The notes beneath the pieces were generated by a model. That model made no database searches. It had not been told where the DNA came from and saw only the letters and a list, made by a program, of their open reading frames with translations. Shown here one piece after another: positions 44,011-55,559 of a DNA stretch of 64,000 bases. The stretch's first letter is position 1, and the number at the start of each line of letters is the position of its first letter. Origin of the DNA: Sceloporus undulatus (taxonomy: Eukaryota > Chordata > Lepidosauria > Squamata > Phrynosomatidae). The translations under genes and the position numbers were made by a program. The DNA lies in contig NC_056523.1 in NCBI RefSeq assembly GCF_019175285.1, positions 179,769,635-179,833,634 of the forward strand, given 5' to 3'.

Positions 44011-44441
44011 CTAGGCCCCATTCACACTACGAAAAGTATCCAGGATGAATCCAGGTTGAATCCTTGTTGTTCACACATGTCCTGAAAGCAATTGATGCAC
44101 CTGATGCACTTGGGGGGGGGGGGGGTTAGTAACCCCCCCCTTAACCCGGAATATTCTATACTGGGTTTTTTCCTGAGTTTTCCTGAAAGATCTGAACCGA
44201 TCTGCATCTTCAGCAGTGTGAATAAGCTTCCAAATCAATTCGGATCACTCTGTATCATTCAAGGGAATGGAGGCGGCTTCATTTTATTCTGAAATGATGG
44301 CATGTGTGGGTAACAAAGGGGTTACAATGACTCAAAGAGATTTGTGAACCCAAAACAAAATGGGAACAACAAACCCGATATGCATCAGCGTGGTGATCCA
44401 CATCTCCTGGGGACAAAAAATGGGTGTGAATGTCCTCCTAG
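44011..44441. mobile_element. hAT-like nonautonomous element
   Basis: Left ctaggccccattcacactac, right ggtgtgaatgtcctcctag. Inside, 13-14 G are followed by ttagtaac and 8 C, so they can pair with each other. No transposase. Confidence 0.68.
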
Positions 44442-44551
44442 AATCAAACTCTATGCCCTAACCCAAAATCACAAGAAACATTGTTGAAATGGTGAACTAA
44501 GTCCCCCAAAGCAAGGAAATGGGAATCACTGGATTTTTAAAAAATAAAATC

Positions 44552-44589
44552 CATATTGGGTGGAGAGCCTTTCTTTCCTCTTCCCTCAT
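44552..44589 (+). repeat. 38-bp direct repeat, copy 1
   Basis: catattgggtggagagcctt then tctttcctcttccctcat; copy 2 at 46032-46069 differs at one base. Confidence 0.85.
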
Positions 44590-44660
44590 TAATATGTGTA
44601 TATGCCTTCAAGACACCTGTCGACTTATGACGACCCCATGAAATTCATACGCCATTATTA
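44590..44660 (-). mobile_element. 5S-SINE tail fragment
   Basis: Reverse copy of the SINE 3' part: tgccttcaagacacctgtcg, acttatgacgaccccatgaa. Confidence 0.6.
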
Positions 44661-45306
44661 CCTGCCTGTAAATCTTTTCATATCTCAATAGCTGTAAAAT
44701 CCTTATTCATCCTTCTCCACATGGTGTGTGTGTCCTACCTCTGAAACTATAACATATAACCAGATTCTCACTTTCTTCTAAAATATATCCTACACAGTAA
44801 GTATTCTAATCAGACCCCAAGGGAATATACCTGATTGCTGGCTTATTTGAGAACAGTATTCCTCACTGTTGACACAAGCCCCTGGCTAATGGTTAGCATC
44901 TTCCCCAACTGACAAATTAACATACGCCTTCCCTCAATGAACCTGCAATTCCTTACACAAGGTAATCCAGCCTGCTTATCTGAGACAGCTGTAAACTCTC
45001 ATTGTCAACAGAACTGATTTACATGCACACTATTCCTGAAAGAAAGTGGTTGAAATTCAAGTTAGTTTGTCTCCTTAGATCAGAGCTGGGGAATTGTGCT
45101 CCTCAATATGCTTTTGGCCCAGAGCTTCCATCAGTTCTAACCAGCTTAGCCCAACAATAACTGGAAAACCTCACCATCCTTCTTTTTGCTTTGGAGTTCT
45201 TGTAGCTTGGTCTTCAGGATCTGACTTTCCAGGATCTTCCAGGAGAAAAAAAACTGAAATATATAAAGAAAGCAATGGCAAAGAGAAGGGGCATCATAAT
45301 TATAAC
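44661..45306. other. unassigned intergenic sequence
   Basis: No feature recognised. Confidence 0.4.
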
Positions 45307-45531
45307 CTAGGCTGCATCTGCACTGCAGAAATAATGCAGTTTGACACCACTTACTGCCATGGCTCAGTGCTTTGGAATTATGCGATTTGTAGTTTTGTGA
45401 GATATTTGGCCTTCTCTGTCAGAGAGCTCAGGTGCCACAACAAACTCCAAATCCCAGGATTCTACAGACTGGAGCCATGACAATTAAAGTGGTGTCAAAC
45501 TGCATTATTTCTGCAGCGCAGATGCAGCCCT
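45307..45531. mobile_element. palindromic MITE, family B, well preserved
   Basis: Left ggctgcatctgcactgcaga, right ctgcagcgcagatgcagccc. Inner atgcagtttgacaccactta and aaagtggtgtcaaactgcat are complements. Best copy of the family in the window. Confidence 0.85.
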
Positions 45532-46031
45532 AGACTTGTATAGGCCAAATTCTGCCCCTTTCATAGGACAAAGAAATACATTCGAAACAGGTATTTCAAA
45601 ATAAATAATTGTATGGTAATGTCTATTTGGTGTGCAAACAAAGAATAAGAGAAAAATGACTTTAACCTGTGATGCTAACATTGGTGTTGCTATCAGGAAA
45701 TGGATCACAACAAACTCTCTATATTTAAAGTGGGGTTTTGGTTTTTTTGCCATTTAACCCCCTCATGAAAACAAAAGTTACAAAAATGATTTTAAAAAAC
45801 GAAAAATGAAATGTCTATGACTTATTGATAAAATAAGATCAGATAGTTATTGGGCAGAATAATGTTGTTTTCTTAAGGGCTGATTTTTATCTATCCTGCA
45901 ACAGGTTCTGCTGCCTGGAAAGACAATTCTTTCTCAATTGTAAGCATCAGTATACAGGCTGGGTTTTACTAGACCCGGGAAGCATCTTACATTTATTCAG
46001 AGTCCAACCTCCATTCTCATTTCACTCGTTT
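45532..46031. other. unassigned intergenic sequence
   Basis: No feature recognised. Confidence 0.4.
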
Positions 46032-46069
46032 CATATTGGGTGGAGAGCCTTTCTTTCCTCTTCTCTCAT
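46032..46069 (+). repeat. 38-bp direct repeat, copy 2
   Basis: Second copy of the repeat at 44552-44589. Confidence 0.85.
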
Positions 46070-46709
46070 GGAAATCCATGTTCATCTATTTCTGCTTTTT
46101 GTCCAGCTCTGTTTCTGCTTCCTGTTCTAATCTGACAAAGTTGTTTTACTTCTAAACCTAGTTTCAGTAGCAAACTGGATGAAGCAAAAAAAAAAAAAAA
46201 AAAAAAGTATTTTAATACGTACAGTTGATTTTGTTTTACATTGTAGGCCATTTTCCATCTCAATCTGGGAACAAATGCAGGATATGAATCAAACAAAAAA
46301 ACAAAAAAACAAAAGTATGCATATTTTTATAATGTGTGCATAATCTATACATTTTCCTCAGAGCACATTTGCGTGCATTTTTCAAACATACTATTTTAAA
46401 CTATGTTCATTTTTCAAATGTAATCATGATATTATACACAAACAAATGGCAAACTAAAACATGTACAGTACAGATTTCTGAGGTGAGATGCACTTCACTG
46501 TGTTCCCAGTTTTGGAAGGTATGGGCAAAATAGATTTTTTTCCCTAGGGAAATGTGAATCCAGCCCATTTCCAATCCATCCTTATCTGCAGCTATGTCCA
46601 CGTTGGCCCTGAGGATGGTTTATGCTTGATGGTCCATGTTGGCCCTGAGGCCCACTTGGCTCAGCAAAGTCTATTCTGGTTGCAAACTCCTCTTGGCCAA
46701 GTGGACCAA
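46070..46709. other. unassigned, with a long A tract
   Basis: A run of about 21 A lies at 46186-46206. No gene or family recognised. Confidence 0.4.
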
Positions 46710-47400
46710 GTTTGACAATATGAAAAGAATCTAGAAGTATTAGTAGACCACAAGCTGAACATGAATCAGCAGTGTGATGTAGCAGCTAAAAAAGCTAGTA
46801 TGATTCTAGGCTGCATCAAAAGGAATACATTTAGATCGAGGGACGTTATAGTACCACTCTATTCTGCTTAGGCCAGACTTCACAGGGAGTCTGTGTCCAG
46901 TTCTGGGCACAACAATTCAAGGAGGGACTGGACAAGCTGGAGTGTGTCCAACGGAGGGTGCCCAAAATGGTGAAATGTTTTGAAACCATGTCCTATAGGG
47001 AGCCACTTAGAAATCTGGTTATGTTTAGCCTGTAGAAGAGAAGGTTAAGAGGTGACATGATAGCCATGTTTAAATATTTGAAGGGATGCCATATGGAAGA
47101 AGGAGCAACCTTGTTTTCTCCTGTTAGAAACTAGTACATGGGGCAATGGATTCAAACTACAGGGGGAAAATATTCCACTATTCCACATTATGAAGGACCT
47201 CCTGATGGTAAGAACATTTTGACAGTGGAACATGCTGCATAGTAGTGGAGTCTCCTTCTTTGGAGGTTTCTAAACAGAGGCTGGCTAGCCATCTGTTGGG
47301 AGTACTTTGATTGTGTCTTCCTGCGTGGCAGAACAGGGTTGTAGTGAATGACTCTTGTGTTCTCTCCCAACTATGTGGTTCTATGAAGACACAGCTACAC
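46710..47400 (+). mobile_element. CR1-clade LINE, 3' end
   Basis: ctagaagtattagtagacca, agctgaacatgaatcagcag (LNMNQQCD), then RGDMIAMFKYLKGCHMEEGA-like coding sequence (47051-47108) and a 3' UTR that ends in a single gttctatgaag, so the octamer tail is nearly lost. Several stops; collinear with 24484-25185. Confidence 0.85.
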
Positions 47401-48503
47401 AAAGTCATTCCAGCAGCTAGTCATCAGAACACAACTTCCAATATTTCAGCACAATACCTGTAGAGACAAAAGTAGCTAGCATCACCAATCACGGCAACTA
47501 GTATCAGCCCCAGCTAGATTATCTTTCCTGTGGACAGAGACAGATGGTGGCTTTAGTGTCAGTGGGTTGATGACCAAGTTTTAGTCCAACTTCAAAGAAT
47601 ACATTTGAGGTGTTGAAGGCTCAAATAGGTCCATCTCCTTCTTTCCAAAATGGATTCAACACCTTGGATAGCTCATTTAAAGTTGAGACAAAAAACTTGG
47701 GGTGGATTCATTGCCCCAGTGGCACAGAAGGTACCATTCACCAGAGACTATAGATACAGAAGAGATGAAAGGATATCCGCTGGGTAACACAGGTTCATAA
47801 AATGACCCAAGGCTACATAGCAATCTAAAGATGCAATTCTATTTATATTTACTTGGGGGGAAGCTGCACTGATTATTGTGAACCTTATCTTGTAGTAGAC
47901 GAGCGTACTATTGCCCTGTAAAACAATCAATTGCAGGGGATATGGCTTACACACACATGGATCATTTCTTCCTTGATAACTCCTACTCCACAGTTACTTT
48001 GTACATCAAGAGCAAAAATGGGGTTGTCTATCACACATGTATTCCCAAAAATATAGTTCAAGACAGTAATCTAAATACAGCTCCATGACACCCACACCAG
48101 AGATCACTGTGTTTTGGGGATCCATGCTTGCAGTCCCCAGTGGAGACATCAATGCAGTAGCTTACTAATTGTAGAACTCTACACAAGATTAGCTGAGATA
48201 TAACTAGCATGTTTTTCATTTTATTTTTACAAAAAGTAGACAGCTAAGCCATTTCATAACACCCACAGCCTACTCTGCTCCCAATCTTGGTCCCACTTAT
48301 ATTTTCATATAAAAAACAGAGGTTCAGAGCAGATGCTGGAGCTCAGAGGTGGCATCTCACCTCATCAGAAGTTGGATCTCCTTGCAGATTACAGTGACCA
48401 GGTCTGGCCCAAAATCTGTTTCTGCCTGATGTGAAGGACATGATGGTTCACCCCTCCCCATCCTAGGTAAGAATTGCTTTGACAAAGAGTGGGGTATAAA
48501 TTA

Positions 48504-48541
<38 letters not shown>

Positions 48542-48816
48542 GAAGGCGACTGGATTGGTAGCTTCCAGTGAGATGGGGTCCTGACCCACATCTGATGCAA
48601 GAGTCTAGGAGCCCCAAGGGAGGTTGTGTGGTGTGCAAACAACGTTCCCATCCCGAGAAGGAAAGAGTTAGAAGGCTGCTGCCACTTTTGACCTCCAGCC
48701 CCTGCTGCTTCAGGTGATCACCTAATGGCAGAACCAGCATTGCTAGCAACTTGGTAGAACACAAAGTGGTGGTGATTCTCTGTGTTCTTTCTTTCCTCCC
48801 TTCATCTAGTCAGACT
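47401..48816. other. unassigned, with an (ATT)n microsatellite
   Basis: The pure ATT repeat is at 48509-48540, flanked by a LINE-3'-end-like ggggtataaattaataagt. No gene. Confidence 0.45.
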
Positions 48817-48965
48817 TGGAAAATACTATAACATCCCAAATACATGATGCAAGCTTTTGAAGCTCCACTAGCTTCTTCATCAGGCAAAGGTGTTAAAAAA
48901 TCATACGGGCAGATTTTTAAAATAAAATGACAATGTTAGTAACAGCCCTGCATTTTTTAAAGGTG
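48817..48965 (-). mobile_element. possible Penelope-like element 3' fragment
   Basis: Shares ataacatcccaaatacatga, tgcaagcttttgaagctcc and actagcttcttcatcaggca with 17140-17250. Confidence 0.4.
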
Positions 48966-49539
48966 CTGTGTTCTTTGCAGGAATATTTATGCAAGCATGT
49001 CCCTCCACCTTCTGGCCATGTGATACTGGGAACAAAGCATCCTAAAACCAAATAGTCCATTTTGGGGTACCAGAACTACAGAACAAATTGCGCTGTTGGT
49101 TTGGGGGCAGTATTGTAGCAAAACATTTGAGAAACGGGACATCTCTCCCTGCCTCCCCCTCTGCTGCCACCATCTTACAATATTTGGGCCCAAATGACTC
49201 AATTACACATTTGCTGCCCTCAGTAAATTCTGGATGAATTGTTCCTTTACCTACAGGCTATGATAACTCTTCCTCTCCCCCGCCTCTTCTCTCTGAGATA
49301 TGCCAGGCAGCTTTTAAACGGCAAACCGTTACAATTTTCCACCTCATTTCCCATCTCGTCTACAGTTAATTTTTACCAGCCCTGTCTATTTATTTACTTG
49401 TGCCGCTCTGGATGGCAAGGTGGGGGGGAAGGAGTCGGCATCCAATTTGCTGCATCTGGAGTGGGGTGTGTTTACAGAATGAGGAAAGGGGGAGAAAGAT
49501 TAGGTGTTGGGTGGTGAAATGAAACCGGTGTCTCCTCCC
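48966..49539. other. unassigned intergenic sequence
   Basis: No repeat recognised. The right part may belong to the non-coding block that follows. Confidence 0.35.
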
Positions 49540-49850
49540 CTCTTTAATTTGACAAAATGAAAAGAACAGCTTAATTAGAATCATCTGGAAAATAGCAAGT
49601 CACGTCAGGCTGCTTCCCAGGGATGCGGATGGCATGGCTGGGCCGGCTGGGAAGGCGGAATGAGCCGCTGGGGCCTACCCAGCCCAGTCTGTTCTCCCAT
49701 TGCAGTCTGCAAGCTATTTGCCTTTCCCTGCAAACGAACAGAGCAGATGTCCCTAATTATAGGCAGGGTCTAATTGGATTTATCAGCAGTTAATAGGAAA
49801 TTAAGTGCTAAAGCTTCCGAGCATCCCTGTAGGGGAGGCAGTTAGCATGG
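49540..49850. promoter_or_regulatory. candidate conserved non-coding element, TAATT-rich
   Basis: Repeat-free, with homeodomain-core motifs at cttaattagaatc, ccctaattatagg, gtctaattggattta, cagttaatagg and gaaattaagtgc, and a GC-rich segment between. The texture resembles vertebrate developmental enhancers. No coding frame. Not aligned. Confidence 0.4.
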
Positions 49851-50010
49851 GTGCCTCAGGAAGACACTTCCCGGGGCTGTGTGCAGTTTGTGCAGCCATT
49901 TCAACATTGCTTGTTTTCTTTTCTTTTTCTTCCCAGATGCCCTGATCCTTTTCCTGACACTACTCAGTGGTCACATTTAACTGCATGCTATGGAACACGG
50001 GCAAGTCAAA

Positions 50011-50152
50011 ACTTGGGCAAATCACACTCTCTCAGCCTCAGAGGATGGCGATGGTAAACCCTCTCTGAAGAAATGTGCCAAGATAAACCTGTGATAGGGT
50101 CACCTAGAGTCGCCAGGAGCTGGAAATGACTGGAAGAGAACAACAATAATGG
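50011..50152 (+). mobile_element. CORE-like tRNA SINE, 3' part
   Basis: cttgggcaaatcacactctc, tcagcctcagaggatggcga, ctggaaatgactggaagaga, then aacaacaataat tail. Confidence 0.82.
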
Positions 50153-50354
50153 AAAATGTTGCTTGTTCGTCCCTGTGGTCCGTCCTCTTTTTTCCCCTCT
50201 GCTTTTTAAAGTTGCTAGTTCATATATCTAAAAAGGCAAGATTGGGAGGGGGGATGACTGGACGGAGCAGTTTGTGAAATTTGAGAAGATGGTGAATTTT
50301 ACTATGAATGTTAAAGGGACTGTCCAAGGTCCTGTACTGCATTTCCCAAATGGG
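50153..50354. other. unassigned sequence
   Basis: No feature recognised. Confidence 0.35.
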
Positions 50355-51090
50355 TTTAGAACCTTGGACATTGTTGTTGTTGTTAACTGCTCTCAAGACT
50401 TCAGCTCATGGTAACCCTGTGGAAGCAACATCTCCAAGACTCTCAGTCCTCCACTGTTCTGCTCAGATCTTGCAGGCTCAGGACCACAGCCTTCCTAACT
50501 GAGTTCATCCATCTAGCAAGCAGTCTTCCTCTCTTTCTACATCTTCCACCTTTCTTAGCATTATTGTCTTTTCTAATGTTTTCTCATGATGTGGTCTAAT
50601 GATAACAGCCTCAGCTTCATCATCTTGACTTCCAAGGAGTTTTCAGGCTTGATCTGTTCAAGGACTCATTTTTTTGTCTTTTGGGCTATCCATGGTATCA
50701 TCAGCACTCTTCTCCAGCACCACATCACAAATGAGTTGATTTTCTTCTTATCTGCTTTTTACAGTTTCCAACTCTCACATCTGTACATGGGGATGGGGAA
50801 TATAATGGCTTGTATGGTCCTCACTTTAGTACTCACTGGTATATTTTAACACTCTAGGTTTTTATTCAGTTCTTTCATAGCTACCCTTTCCATTCCTAGT
50901 CTCCTTTTGATTTCTTGACTGCAGTCTCTTCTGTGATCAATATTTGATACAAGGTAAAGGAAATCTTTAACTATTTCCTCATTATCTACATTGAATTTGT
51001 GTAGTTCTGCTGTCTCTTGCACTGCTCCTTTAAAATTCAGATTAAAACTGGATGTTGTTAGAGATTTTATAAGTATCATGTTTAGAACCC
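50355..51090 (-). mobile_element. RTE (BovB-type) LINE, 3' part
   Basis: Minus strand encodes VKDFLYLVSNIDHRRDCSQE, IKRRLGMERVAMKELNK, then in another frame MYRCESWKL-like and FVMWCWRRVLMIPW-like phrases, ending in a 3' tail rich in aac triplets (complement of ttgttgttgttaactgc at 50368). These are the RTE/BovB signature segments. Degenerate but longer than the copy at 41760. Confidence 0.82.
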
Positions 51091-51483
51091 TAGCATTTAG
51101 TGTGTATGCTTTTGTTGATCCATTAGATAAAAGAGGATCACAGTTTGTGCTTCTGCCAACAGAAAGATACTATTAGTGAAGACAGGTTGTGGTCCTTGTG
51201 GTAAAGGCTATTTCTCAGGATAGCTCTGCCCAGCTGGTAGGCAAGTCGCATATGCAAATTGTAATGGTCAGTTTCTTTCTCTGTCCATTAACCTTACAGA
51301 AAACAGGGAAGCATGCTATAGCTCATGCTTAAGTTCTTTTTGTGGTTTTACAGTGTATTAACCCTTAACAATTATATTCTTTTTTGTAACGGAGTATGGC
51401 CATGACTGAGGGACACTCAGGATGGCCTTTTTGGATGATTTTAGTGCTCTAATCGACTCATAAAGGAAGATTGTTGTTGTACA
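51091..51483. other. unassigned sequence
   Basis: The left edge may continue the RTE copy. No other feature. Confidence 0.35.
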
Positions 51484-51797
51484 GTGGGCCATTATTATCC
51501 ATAGGGGGTTCATTCTGGATCACTCTGCACTTACCTGGCAGGGGAGACACCACGATTACGAAGGTGGTTTTCCCAGGGTGAGGTTCATCCATTGCACTCC
51601 GGGTGTGCTGACCCCTGCAATTTCTCCAAATGCAGGAAAGTCAACTGCATAATTTGCAGGATCTCAAGTCCTGCTGTTTTTGATGGTGACGTACACATGT
51701 GGTGCCACTCTGCTGGGACTGCATGCATGTGTGGCCATTACATTCAGTGGTACTTGCCATCCGCAAATGCTCAGATCCCTGGATAGCAAGTCCACAG
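51484..51797. mobile_element. Tigger-like MITE, degenerate
   Basis: Starts tacagtgggccattattatc, catagggggttcattctgga and ends near atccctggatagcaagtcca. Only the left terminus is clear. Confidence 0.5.
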
Positions 51798-51811
51798 TTG
51801 GAGTGGGTGCA

Positions 51812-51998
51812 CTGTGGTTGTATGACTTCAAGTCATTTCTGACTTATGATAACCCTAAGGCAAACATATTGTGGAGTTTTCTGGCTGTATTACTCACCTA
51901 AAAAGGTGTCCCAGTGGGTTTCCATGGCCGAGCAGGGAATCGAACCCTGATCTCCAGAGCTGTAGTCCAACGCTCAAACCAATACACCATGCTGGCTC
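51812..51998 (-). mobile_element. CORE-like tRNA SINE
   Basis: gtatgacttcaagtcatttc, cttatgataaccctaaggca, gagcagggaatcgaaccctg, accaatacaccatgctggct. The CORE middle is deleted. It abuts an L2 fragment. Confidence 0.82.
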
Positions 51999-52262
51999 TC
52001 CATAAAGGGAGATGCAACCCTTCAGATAACCTGGATCCAAACCATATACAGCTTTATGGGTCAAAACCAGTACTTTGAATTTGCCCAGAAATGGACCAGC
52101 AGCCAATGAAGCTGTTGCAACAAGGGAGTTATGTGCTCCTTGTAACCACCTCTAGTTAACATCCTGGCTGCAGCTCTTTGGATCAACTGATGTTTCTGAG
52201 TAGTTTTTGAAGAGACACCCACATAGAGCACACTATAATAATCCAAACAGGCTACATTAATC
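51999..52262 (-). mobile_element. L2-clade LINE fragment
   Basis: Minus strand gives YVGVSSKTTQKHQLIQRAAA, RMLTRGGYKEHITPLLQQLH, WLLVHF and then GKFKVLVLTHKAVYGLDPGY, the L2 ORF2 C-terminal region. Confidence 0.8.
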
Positions 52263-52703
52263 TTTGCTTATATATCTTTTCCTTAAAGTATCCTATGGTT
52301 GGATTTTAAACTGTCAAAATTTCTCACATGTATATGGGGCAGAGGACTCAAGCTTTTTAAGCCAGCCCCTTAAGGAAAGCCATGTTGTCATGGTTGCCTC
52401 TAAATATGTTACCAAGACTGGATGTGATTTTGTGATGTTTGCAAATTCCATAACTGCTTGTAAGCAATGAGTTATTTTCAGTTGATTAATTCACATTATG
52501 ATTTGTGATGTAACTGTAGCTGTTGTAGTTACTTTCATGGTTACATCCAGTATAAGGCTTCACTGTTCCAGCATGTTTTGTATCAGAGGCCAGTAATTTG
52601 TCAAATACTTTCCTGAGTAATTAAATGCACATATTTTGGTTACTTTTGAATAACAAGAAAGTTAGAAGTTACTTTTTAAAAAATGCTGCTGTAATAGTAA
52701 CAC
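52263..52703. other. unassigned intergenic sequence
   Basis: No feature recognised. Confidence 0.4.
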
Positions 52704-53009
52704 AGGAGTTTATCACACTGAGAAAAAAGAAGGAAGCACAATTTGGCAAAGATTATCACATGACGTCATGGGACATTGCAAATATCCCGTGATTATCCCG
52801 TGAATAAAGAGGAATTTTAGTGACACTTTTTATTTATGGGAAAATCCCGTGGATAGAAAATGGTGCTATAATTCCTCTTTATTTATAGGATAATCGTGGG
52901 ATATTTGTAACATTGAACGACACTGTGTGATAATATTTGCCAAATTGCGCGATATTGACAGGAACATCCTGTGATGCTCCTGTCTTTTCCCTCAGTGGGG
53001 TAAACTCCT
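52704..53009. mobile_element. palindromic MITE, 306 bp
   Basis: Ends aggagtttatcacactgag and ccctcagtggggtaaactcc. Inner complementary phrases include gataatcgtgggatatttg against caaatatcccgtgattatcc. Related in style to 20230-20572. Confidence 0.75.
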
Positions 53010-53499
53010 AAGTATGGGGACTTTGGAATTGTCTCAAGTTACTTTTAAAAAGTAACTTTCTAAGCTCTGCTGACACCTGATTCTTGCATCTCCTACCTAG
53101 CCTTGTTTTCAAAAGGTGGGGGAAAGCCATAATCCAACCCCACATCTCTAACCCCCCAAACCAATTGATTAATCACCCCTATTTCTCTTGACATCTCTGC
53201 AAAAGGTCAGGAGACATTGCAGGTAATTGAAAATACCACACTGGAGGCCGATCTATACATCATTAAGGGGCACAATTAGCATCTGCACTTTTGCAAAAGG
53301 AGTTGCAAGGAGGGAAAGATGGTGGCGAGGGCTGGGAATGAGAAGTCAACATACCCTCCCTGCTCACACACCCCTACCCCCCACTCACGCACTTTGCAAA
53401 ATATAGCTAAAATGAACAGGGCATTGTGTGTTTGTACATTCGTTGTGAGTAAGGCTCTGTCCTCCTCTCCGTTCCCTTTCTCGTGATCTGTACTGGAAT
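53010..53499. other. unassigned intergenic sequence
   Basis: No feature recognised. Confidence 0.4.
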
Positions 53500-53720
53500 C
53501 CATCTCCACAGAATATTAATTCCAGGGAGAATTAATTGATTAATTGATGTGATTAGCTGATTGGCATCTTGATGTAGCAGATTAAAACGAAAACTCCAAT
53601 TTAATTAGGCTTGGCCATCTGGGCTTTCCCGCTGACACAGCTGGGGCCTGAAACAGGGAAGCGGATGGACAGGCCAGCAAATGAGAGAGGAGGGCTGTGC
53701 CACGCAGCTGTTTCTGGCGC
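53500..53720. promoter_or_regulatory. candidate conserved non-coding element, homeodomain-motif cluster
   Basis: Within 100 bp it has atattaattcc, gaattaattgattaattgat, gtgattagctgattgg and ccaatttaattagg, followed by a GC-balanced tail. No repeat similarity and no open frame. Not aligned. Confidence 0.4.
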
Positions 53721-53952
53721 ACACATCCACCTGGGCAGCCATTACTCAGATGCTGCTGAACTGTATACTCACTGTCTCACTCACTGAAGGCAAGAGTGTG
53801 TGTGATGGTCTTCAGTACATCCAGGGCGAGATGTGGGAAGACTTATTTTAAATATTAAGGTTTTTGTACCACACATTTTTCCAATGTGTGTGTATGGGGG
53901 GACACACAATAATTTTAGGGAAGAAATCCATCTCCTTTTGCCACATTTTTCC
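53721..53952. other. unassigned sequence
   Basis: No feature recognised. Confidence 0.35.
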
Positions 53953-54184
53953 AGGGGTCCATTCCCACTATACAGTTATAGCACTATGATTCCACTTCAA
54001 CTGTCATGGTTCCCTCCTATGGAATCCTAGGGTTTGTAGTTTGGTCAAAGGCACCAGAAGATTTCTCTGGCTGAGGATTCTAGATGCCCCTTCCTAAACT
54101 GCAGATCCCAGGATTCCATAGCATATTGCCATGGGAGTTAAAGTGGAATCAGAGTGCTCCAATCCAATAAAGTGAATGGGCCTC
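53953..54184. mobile_element. palindromic hAT-like MITE, family A
   Basis: Left tccattcccactatacagtt, right aaagtgaatgggcc. Inner gcactatgattccacttcaa and agttaaagtggaatcagagt are complements; ctagggtttgtagtttggtc lies in the centre. Confidence 0.78.
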
Positions 54185-54421
54185 AGGTTTCCCTCCACTG
54201 CAGGCCTTTTACCTGTATAGCCAGCACCAGAGGTCAGAAGTGGCAGGAGGCAGAAGCCTGAGAAGGGGCCAAAGTCTATATTCCAGGCCTGAGATTTCAG
54301 TGCCAAAACCTGAGACCTAGGGATAACCCCTTGTGAAGTCACAGGAAATGGACTCCAATGTTGTTGCAAGAATGATGTTACAAAAGGCAGTGCTTGGTGA
54401 TAGCAACTATATTAAGAATGG

Positions 54422-54650
54422 TGAGCCAGTGTGGCACAGTGGTTTGAGTGTTGAGCTACAATTCTGAAAACCAGGGTTGGAATGCTTGCTCAGCCTTGAA
54501 ACCCACTGGGTGAGCTTGGGTGAGTCACACTCTCTCACCCTCAGAGGAAGGCAATGCAGACCTCCTGCGAACAAATCATGCCAATAAAGCCCTCTGATAG
54601 GTTTGCCTTAGGGTCGCCATAAGTCAGAAACAAGTTGAAGAACACAACAC
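54422..54650 (+). mobile_element. CORE-like tRNA SINE, full length
   Basis: Head gagccagtgtggcacagtgg, B-box side ccagggttggaatgcttgct, CORE gagtcacactctctcaccct, 3' part gggtcgccataagtcagaaa, tail aacacaacaca. A good reference copy. Confidence 0.9.
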
Positions 54651-54879
54651 ACTAACCATCAACCAAAACTGGATAGAAGATGCCATTCAAATAATAAATA
54701 AATAAAGGGCTCTTCCAGATTGGTCTAAAGATGCATGAGTTCTCACAATATAGCTCCTTAGGTTTTGCCAGGTTTTGCTGATTGCTGATGCCCCTTTGGC
54801 AGTGCCCATTATTTCCCATTATTGGAGGCTGTTGGTTATGGGATGTATTGATTTCTTGGATCTTCACTGAGAATACTGC

Positions 54880-55085
54880 ACTCCACTGTTATAATGCTAT
54901 AATTCCACTTTTACTGCTCTGGCTGCCTCCTGTTGCATTCTGGGGTTTGTAGATTAGTGAAGCCTAAGAGCTCTCTGGCTGAGATTTCTAAATGCCTCTC
55001 TCTGAACTGCAAATCCCAGGATTCTACAGGAGGCAGCCAGAGCAGGAAAAGTGGGAAAATGGTGCTATAACAGTGTAGTTATAGT
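54880..55085. mobile_element. palindromic MITE, family A variant
   Basis: ctgttataatgctataattc and ggtgctataacagtgtagtt are complementary ends; ggctgcctcctgttgcattc pairs with ctacaggaggcagccagagc. Confidence 0.75.
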
Positions 55086-55340
55086 AAGAGCTCGTGTAGT
55101 GGTTTGAGCATTGGACTAGGACTTTGGAGACCAGGGTTCGAATCCCAACTTGGCCAGGTAAATCCACTGGGTGGTCTTGGGCAAGTCACACTCTCTCAGC
55201 CTCAGAGGTTGGCATTGGCAAGCCCCTTCTGAAGAATTTTGCCAAGAAAACCACATAATAAGTTCACCTAGGGTTGCTATAAGTTGGAAATGACTTGAAG
55301 GCACACAACAACAGCAACAACAACAGCAGCAGCAGCAGTG
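55086..55340 (+). mobile_element. CORE-like tRNA SINE, full length
   Basis: Head agctcgtgtagtggtttgag, ccagggttcgaatcccaact, CORE cttgggcaagtcacactctc, ataagttggaaatgacttga, and a long tail of aac then agc triplets. Confidence 0.92.
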
Positions 55341-55559
55341 TAGTGTAGTATTGTGGTTTGGTTCTTCAATTTTTTTTCTTAAACTAGGGATGCGGTTTCC
55401 TGAAGTTGCAATGTGATCCTATGGTTTAAGAGCAAATTTTCTCTTCTCTGAAATTGTAATTTTATGTTCCCAAAGAAATGAGGGTCAGAGCTCTACAGTT
55501 ATGCCATGATGCCAAGGTGTCAGGTCACAGGGGTTTTCTGAGAACCTGGCACTGACTAA
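55341..55559. other. unassigned sequence
   Basis: No feature recognised. Confidence 0.35.

Noticed and set aside
45094-45480. 128-codon open frame
   Set aside because: Its 3' half is a family-B palindromic MITE, so it is not a real coding sequence.
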